This document shows positions 60,315 to 64,000 of a stretch of DNA of 64,000 bases, piece after piece (position 1 is the first letter of the stretch; each line of letters starts with the position of its first letter). The DNA is from Klebsiella sp. BIGb0407 (GTDB taxonomy: Bacteria > Pseudomonadota > Gammaproteobacteria > Enterobacterales > Enterobacteriaceae), in contig NZ_JANUEQ010000003.1 of the NCBI RefSeq assembly GCF_024807845.1, forward strand, positions 248,001 to 312,000, given 5' to 3'. Both the position numbers and the translations under genes were made by a program. The notes under the pieces are model-generated. The model had not been told where the DNA came from and ran no database searches. It was given only the letters and a program-made list of their open reading frames with translations.

Positions 60315-61664
60315 TCAGGCAGATTTAGCTTGGGGGAGACTATGGCGATTCACCCCATAAGGCAGTCCCAGGTTATCACGCAGTGTGCTTCCCTCGTAAG
60401 CGGTACGGAACAGCCCACGCTTTTGCAGAATAGGAACCACTAAGTCGACAAAATCATCCAGCCCGCCGGGCAACCATGGCGGAAGAATGTTAAAGCCATC
60501 GGCGGCCTCATTTTCAAACCACTCCTGAATAATATCCGCCACCTGTTCAGCGCTACCGACAACGGTCAGATGACCTCGAGCGGTGGCCACCCATTGATAT
60601 AATTCACGAATAGTAAAATCATGCTCATCGGCAATCTGGCGGATCAGTTCCGGGCGCGACTTCATTCCCTCGGTGACCGGGAGTGGCGGGAGCGGTCCAT
60701 CCAGGTCAAAATCAGCCAGGTTAACACCACCGCCCACTAAACCGTTGAGTAACGAAATACCATCAGACTCGACAATCAGTGAGGTCAGGGTGCGGTATTT
60801 TTCCTGCGCCTCTTCGAGGGTGCGTCCGATAAACGGCGCCAGTCCCGGCATAATCAGCAGATGATTAGGGTTACGACCCGCGGCGCGGGCACGATTTTTA
60901 ATATCCCGATAGAATTCCTGAGCCGTATGTAAATGCTGGTGAGAAGTAAAAATTACCTCTGCCGTTTGCGCGGCAAGGCTGCGGCCACTTTCTGACTGAC
61001 CCGCTTGCACAATTACCGGGTGTCCCTGAGGGGAACGCGGAACATTGAGCGGCCCCTGTACTTTGAAAAAGCGCCCGACATGGTTGGTCGCGTGAAGCTT
61101 TTCTAAATCTAAAAACTGACCGCTGGCTTTATCGCGAATAAAAGCATCATCTTCAAAACTATCCCATAATTTCTTCACCACTTCGACATGCTCTCTGGCA
61201 CGTTGATAGCGGTATTCATGGGGATGCTGAGTATCAAGATTAAAGTTACGCGCCGCCGCTTCTGTCGCCGTGGTAACCACATTCCAGCCGGCACGTCCGC
61301 CAGAAATTAAATCCAGCGAGGCAAATTTACGCGCCAGATTATAGGGTTCTTCATAGGTAGTAGAAGCGGTGGCAATAAAACCAATATTTTTGGTTAATGG
61401 CGCCAGCGCTGAAAACAGGGTCAGCGGTTCAAAGCCCGCCACTTTAGCGCTACCGCCTTCTGAACCACCGGCAAAAGAGGCCGCTAGTCCATCAGCCAGA
61501 AAATAGGCATCAAATAATCCCCGCTCTGCGGTCTGGGCAAGCTGGAGGTGAAACTCAAACTGTGTTGCCCCGTCAGAGGGCTGTTCCGGGTGACGCCAGG
61601 AAGCAATATGCTGCCCACCGCCGGGAAGAAATGCACCGAGTTTAATCTGTCTTGAGTCTGTCAT
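60315..61664 (-). CDS. FMN-dependent monooxygenase, NtaA/SnaA/DszA family
   Basis: A 449-residue flavin-dependent monooxygenase with a luciferase-like barrel. LGAFLPGGGQHIASWRHPEQ, AERGLFDAYFLADGLA, FEPLTLFSALAPLTKNIGFIATASTTYEEPYNLARKFASLD, GRAGWNVVTT and VIVQAGQSESGRSLAA are the family blocks. These enzymes use reduced FMN from a separate reductase to cleave C-S or C-N bonds, as in nitrilotriacetate or organosulfur use. No flavin reductase gene is in view. It is the first gene of the ABC operon, divergent from the deacetylase gene. Confidence 0.9.
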   Translation of the reverse strand: MTDSRQIKLGAFLPGGGQHIASWRHPEQPSDGATQFEFHLQLAQTAERGLFDAYFLADGLAASFAGGSEGGSAKVAGFEPLTLFSALAPLTKNIGFIATASTTYEEPYNLARKFASLDLISGGRAGWNVVTTATEAAARNFNLDTQHPHEYRYQRAREHVEVVKKLWDSFEDDAFIRDKASGQFLDLEKLHATNHVGRFFKVQGPLNVPRSPQGHPVIVQAGQSESGRSLAAQTAEVIFTSHQHLHTAQEFYRDIKNRARAAGRNPNHLLIMPGLAPFIGRTLEEAQEKYRTLTSLIVESDGISLLNGLVGGGVNLADFDLDGPLPPLPVTEGMKSRPELIRQIADEHDFTIRELYQWVATARGHLTVVGSAEQVADIIQEWFENEAADGFNILPPWLPGGLDDFVDLVVPILQKRGLFRTAYEGSTLRDNLGLPYGVNRHSLPQAKSA

Positions 61665-61857
61665 GGGCTCGACCTTTTATTATTTATGCAGGTTGAAATC
61701 CAGACTAACAATCGCGTTGTAAATAATTGAAATAACAAATCCTCACGTCATTTTCCGCTTTTTAGCTAACCGATATTTAGCGCCCCTTACAGGGGGTTCA
61801 TCCCCTCACGGCTATTGCGTTTAACTGTCTGAGTAGCCCGTTTTTCTGCCATCTTCG

Positions 61858-61877
61858 TTGCTAGCAATATTGCTAAC
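61858..61877. promoter_or_regulatory. 20-bp inverted-repeat motif, copy 1
   Basis: TTGCTAGCAATATTGCTAAC is a near palindrome centred on AATATT. It differs at one position from the copy at 63040-63059. It lies directly before the sigma-54 promoter of the deacetylase gene and may be an operator shared by both units. Confidence 0.6.
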
Positions 61878-61878
61878 C

Positions 61879-61894
61879 TGGCACAGGAGTTGCT
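61879..61894 (+). promoter_or_regulatory. Sigma-54 promoter of the deacetylase-like gene
   Basis: TGGCACAGGAGTTGCT fits TGGCAC-N5-TTGCW, with the -24 GG and -12 GC at the right distance. Transcription should start near 61905, about 30 nt before the gene. It needs an enhancer-binding activator, which I do not see in the window. Confidence 0.8.
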
Positions 61895-61934
61895 TGAACA
61901 CTCTCTCCTACCCCTTTAGCGCGGAAGTTTGACT

Positions 61935-62834
61935 ATGGCCACACCTGACATTATTTGGGATATCAATACACACCGACGTTTTGACTGGCGGGCAGCCCAT
62001 CAGGCACCAGAGATTACCTGGCCTGACGGGAAAAAAATGGCGCTCTATATCGCCATCAATCTTGAGCATTTTGCTTTCGGCAGCCCGGAAGGGGCGAAGC
62101 TATCCCGGGCTGCAAACTCGCTGGATATTCTTAACTACAGCTGGCGGGATTACGGTAACCGGGTGGGGGCCTGGCATCTGGCCGATTTATTCGAATCCTT
62201 AGCGATTCCCCCGGCGGTTATCTGTAATACCTCAATTATTGATTACTGCCCGGACTTGCTGGAACGCTGGCTTGCGATTCCGGGCAGTGAATTAATCGGC
62301 CACGGCCATACGAACTCACAGCGCCAGGGGGATTTGAGCCCTGCCGATGAAGAGCGGTTAATTCAATACTGTCAGAAACGTTTAACCGATTTTCAGGGCA
62401 AACCGGTGGCTGGCTGGTTGTCTCCCTGGATCTCGGAAAGTCAGCAGACTCCTGATTTTCTTAAACGCCAGGGCTTTAGCTACAACCTGAACTGGGCCCA
62501 TGACGATATGCCTACCTGGATGCAAACGGAAGAAGGGCCGCTGTTATCCCTCCCCTATCCACAAGAGATTAATGATATTCCGACCATTATTCCTAACGGT
62601 GCCTCTATCAAACTGTTCTGCCGCATGATTGAGGATCAATTTAGTGAACTGAAACAACGCAGCCAGCGCAGCGCACAAATAATGGGCATTGCCTTACACC
62701 CTTATATTGTCGGTCAGCCGTTCCGTTTTTATCAGTTAAAGCAGACCCTGCGTCATCTGATAGAGCAGCGCAATGATATCTGGCTGACAACGCCTTCAGC
62801 TATCGCCCGGTCGTTTTCGTCCCAGGCTTCATAA
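61935..62834 (+). CDS. Polysaccharide deacetylase-like hydrolase (PuuE/allantoinase type)
   Basis: A 299-residue cytoplasmic protein of the NodB/CE4 fold: LYIAINLEHFAFG, NRVGAWHLADLFESLAIPPAVICNTSIIDYCPDL, LIGHGHTNSQRQ and AGWLSPWISESQQTPDFLKRQGFSYNLNWAHDDMPTW. The HGHTNS block and short length are those of the PuuE-like branch, whose members open ring amides such as allantoin rather than act on polysaccharide. ATG 61935 is 7 nt after GGAAG; TTG 61929 is also in frame. The sigma-54 promoter suggests nitrogen or sulfur scavenging. The substrate is unknown. Confidence 0.82.
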   Translation: MATPDIIWDINTHRRFDWRAAHQAPEITWPDGKKMALYIAINLEHFAFGSPEGAKLSRAANSLDILNYSWRDYGNRVGAWHLADLFESLAIPPAVICNTSIIDYCPDLLERWLAIPGSELIGHGHTNSQRQGDLSPADEERLIQYCQKRLTDFQGKPVAGWLSPWISESQQTPDFLKRQGFSYNLNWAHDDMPTWMQTEEGPLLSLPYPQEINDIPTIIPNGASIKLFCRMIEDQFSELKQRSQRSAQIMGIALHPYIVGQPFRFYQLKQTLRHLIEQRNDIWLTTPSAIARSFSSQAS

Positions 62835-63010
62835 ACAGACAAGATAAGCACCATTCAGGCAGCAACTGAACTAAAAAAGTGCAGGGTCCTGAGAATAACG
62901 GTTCACCGGCCACCGGTAAAACAGACCAATACCACTTTAGAGTACCTATGACATCAGTCCCTGACCGGGCGGCCTCTCTGATAGCCTGATTCAATCAGGA
63001 TTAAGCAACC

Positions 63011-63026
63011 TGGCACCGTTATTGCA
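63011..63026 (+). promoter_or_regulatory. Sigma-54 promoter of the oligopeptide-type binding protein gene
   Basis: TGGCACCGTTATTGCA fits TGGCAC-N5-TTGCA exactly. Transcription should start near 63037, about 40 nt before the gene. A CCTGATT-C-AATCAGG palindrome (62985-62999) lies just upstream. Confidence 0.85.
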
Positions 63027-63039
63027 GATATGAATAAGA

Positions 63040-63059
63040 TTGCTAGCAATATTACTAAC
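63040..63059. promoter_or_regulatory. 20-bp inverted-repeat motif, copy 2
   Basis: TTGCTAGCAATATTACTAAC, 19 of 20 identical to the copy at 61858-61877. Here it lies just after the expected transcription start, a position that suits a repressor. Confidence 0.6.
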
Positions 63060-63077
63060 AAAACAACTGGGTGATGA

Positions 63078-64000
63078 ATGATGAAAAAATTACTGTTATC
63101 GCTGTTGATTGGAAGCGTTGTTGCCGTGACTTCACACACTGCCAGTGCGGAAAATGTTATCCGCTGGGCAACCGATGCTGATATCCCAACTCTTGACCCG
63201 GATGCCTATGCTTCAACCAAAGCATTAACCTTCCAGAACCATATTTATGAAGGGCTGGTACAACGTGACCAAGATCTTAAAATCCAGCCATGGCTGGCGA
63301 CGAGCTGGGAACAGCTTGACGACACCACTCTGCGCTTTAAACTGCGTGAAGGGGTAAAGTTCCACAACGGTAATGAGTTTACCGCCGACGATGTGGTAGC
63401 CTCAGTTGCCCGTATCACCGACCCGGCCTCCGGCGTACGGGCCAATGCCTCGACGATTAAAGATGCGGTCGCGGTCGATAAACATACCGTTGATATACAT
63501 CTGGTGAAAAAAACCGGTATTGCCCTGAATGAATTAACCGGGGTGATGATTATGAGCAAGCCCTGGCTTGCCGAGCATAATGCCCTGAAGCCCACTGATA
63601 TCAGTCAGGGAACCGAAGGCTATGCAACCAATAATACCAATGGTACCGGCCCTTATATTTTACAAAGCCGTCAGCGCGATACCCAAATGGTGCTGGTCAA
63701 AAACCCCGAATGGTGGAATACCACTGCTGGCGGCAACGTTGATAAAATCATTTTTAAACCCGTCACCTCAGATGCAACCCGTCTTTCCGGTTTATTAGCC
63801 GGGGAATATGATCTCGTGACTTCAGTACCCCTGCAGGATATTCCGCGTCTGCAAAGCAATCCAAAATTGAATATGCAAGTCAGCCCTTCACTGCGCGTCG
63901 ATTATTTAAGTCTTAATCTTCGTGACCAGTTGAATGCTAAAAATGACAAAGCGGAAAACCCGTTAAAAGATCTTCGGGTACGTCAGGCAATGCTGATGGC
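63078..64000 (+). CDS. Family 5 (DppA/OppA-like) substrate-binding protein, 3' end outside window
   Basis: About 307 codons are visible, running off the right edge. The start may be ATG 63078 or the next in-frame ATG at 63081. A signal peptide ends ASA before ENVIRWATDADIPTLDPDAYAS. NHIYEGLVQRDQDLKIQPWLATSWEQLDDTTLRFKLREGVKFHNGNEFTADDV and NGTGPYILQSRQRD are typical of the dipeptide, glutathione and nickel binding-protein family. It should deliver a solute to an ABC transporter encoded further right. Its sigma-54 promoter and the motif shared with the deacetylase-like gene suggest joint control. Confidence 0.9.
   Translation, partial: MMKKLLLSLLIGSVVAVTSHTASAENVIRWATDADIPTLDPDAYASTKALTFQNHIYEGLVQRDQDLKIQPWLATSWEQLDDTTLRFKLREGVKFHNGNEFTADDVVASVARITDPASGVRANASTIKDAVAVDKHTVDIHLVKKTGIALNELTGVMIMSKPWLAEHNALKPTDISQGTEGYATNNTNGTGPYILQSRQRDTQMVLVKNPEWWNTTAGGNVDKIIFKPVTSDATRLSGLLAGEYDLVTSVPLQDIPRLQSNPKLNMQVSPSLRVDYLSLNLRDQLNAKNDKAENPLKDLRVRQAMLM

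Noticed and set aside
62800-63139. Two minus-strand frames in the region between the deacetylase and binding-protein genes
   Set aside because: They overlap the sigma-54 promoter, the shared motif and the next gene's signal peptide; no ribosome-binding sites.

Overview
The window is a chromosomal stretch of an enteric gamma-proteobacterium (Enterobacterales). Close relatives of E. coli genes (potF, yedI, phoA, pbpC, ybdD-cstA, glpT-glpABC) sit beside accessory cassettes that E. coli K-12 lacks. I cannot name the genus. No rRNA, tRNA, CRISPR array, prophage or complete insertion sequence is visible.

Left part (1-9.7 kb): the end of a putrescine-uptake operon (potF, with a perfect ARG-box spacing motif upstream), yedI, a CirA-like TonB-dependent receptor behind a good Fur box, and a dmsABC-dmsD-napF-like S-/N-oxide reductase operon behind a perfect FNR box. 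9.7-15.9 kb: an AraC regulator divergent from a sugar cassette (DUF2264 protein, LacY-like permease, GH88 unsaturated-uronyl hydrolase, DJ-1-like protein), which suggests import and cleavage of unsaturated uronate oligosaccharides. 15.9-20.9 kb: a xenosiderophore module (IutA-like receptor, RhtX/FptX-like permease, an unrecognised 127-residue protein, a divergent PchR-type AraC regulator) around a Fur box. 21-39 kb: phoA with a Pho box, pbpC plus a 1999-residue thioester alpha-2-macroglobulin, a 46-codon small gene, ybdD-cstA, an exported choloylglycine-hydrolase-family enzyme, an outer-membrane barrel protein and a large MscS-type channel.

39-47.9 kb: a FadR-type regulator divergent from an eight-gene operon for the non-phosphorylating L-fucose pathway: fucose dehydrogenase, fuconolactonase, fuconate dehydratase, 2-keto-3-deoxyfuconate dehydrogenase, diketo-acid hydrolase, mutarotase, an NhaC-family antiporter and a cytoplasmic GH29 fucosidase. 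The expected products are pyruvate and L-lactate. 47.9-53.6 kb: glpT divergent from glpABC, with CRP, GlpR and FNR sites in between.

53.6-55.6 kb is a visibly AT-rich accessory island. It carries an immunity/bacteriocin pair closely resembling MceB/MceA of microcin E492. The bacteriocin lacks the serine-rich C-terminal tail to which a siderophore is attached in that family, and no modification or export genes are nearby. A palindromic MITE-like element beside it truncates a gene remnant. This is the most unusual part of the window. 55.6-64 kb: a chemoreceptor with a sigma-28-like promoter, an ABM-like protein, and a sulfonate-type ABC transporter with an FMN-dependent monooxygenase. A divergent polysaccharide deacetylase-like gene and an oligopeptide-type binding protein each have a near-consensus sigma-54 promoter and share a 20-bp motif.
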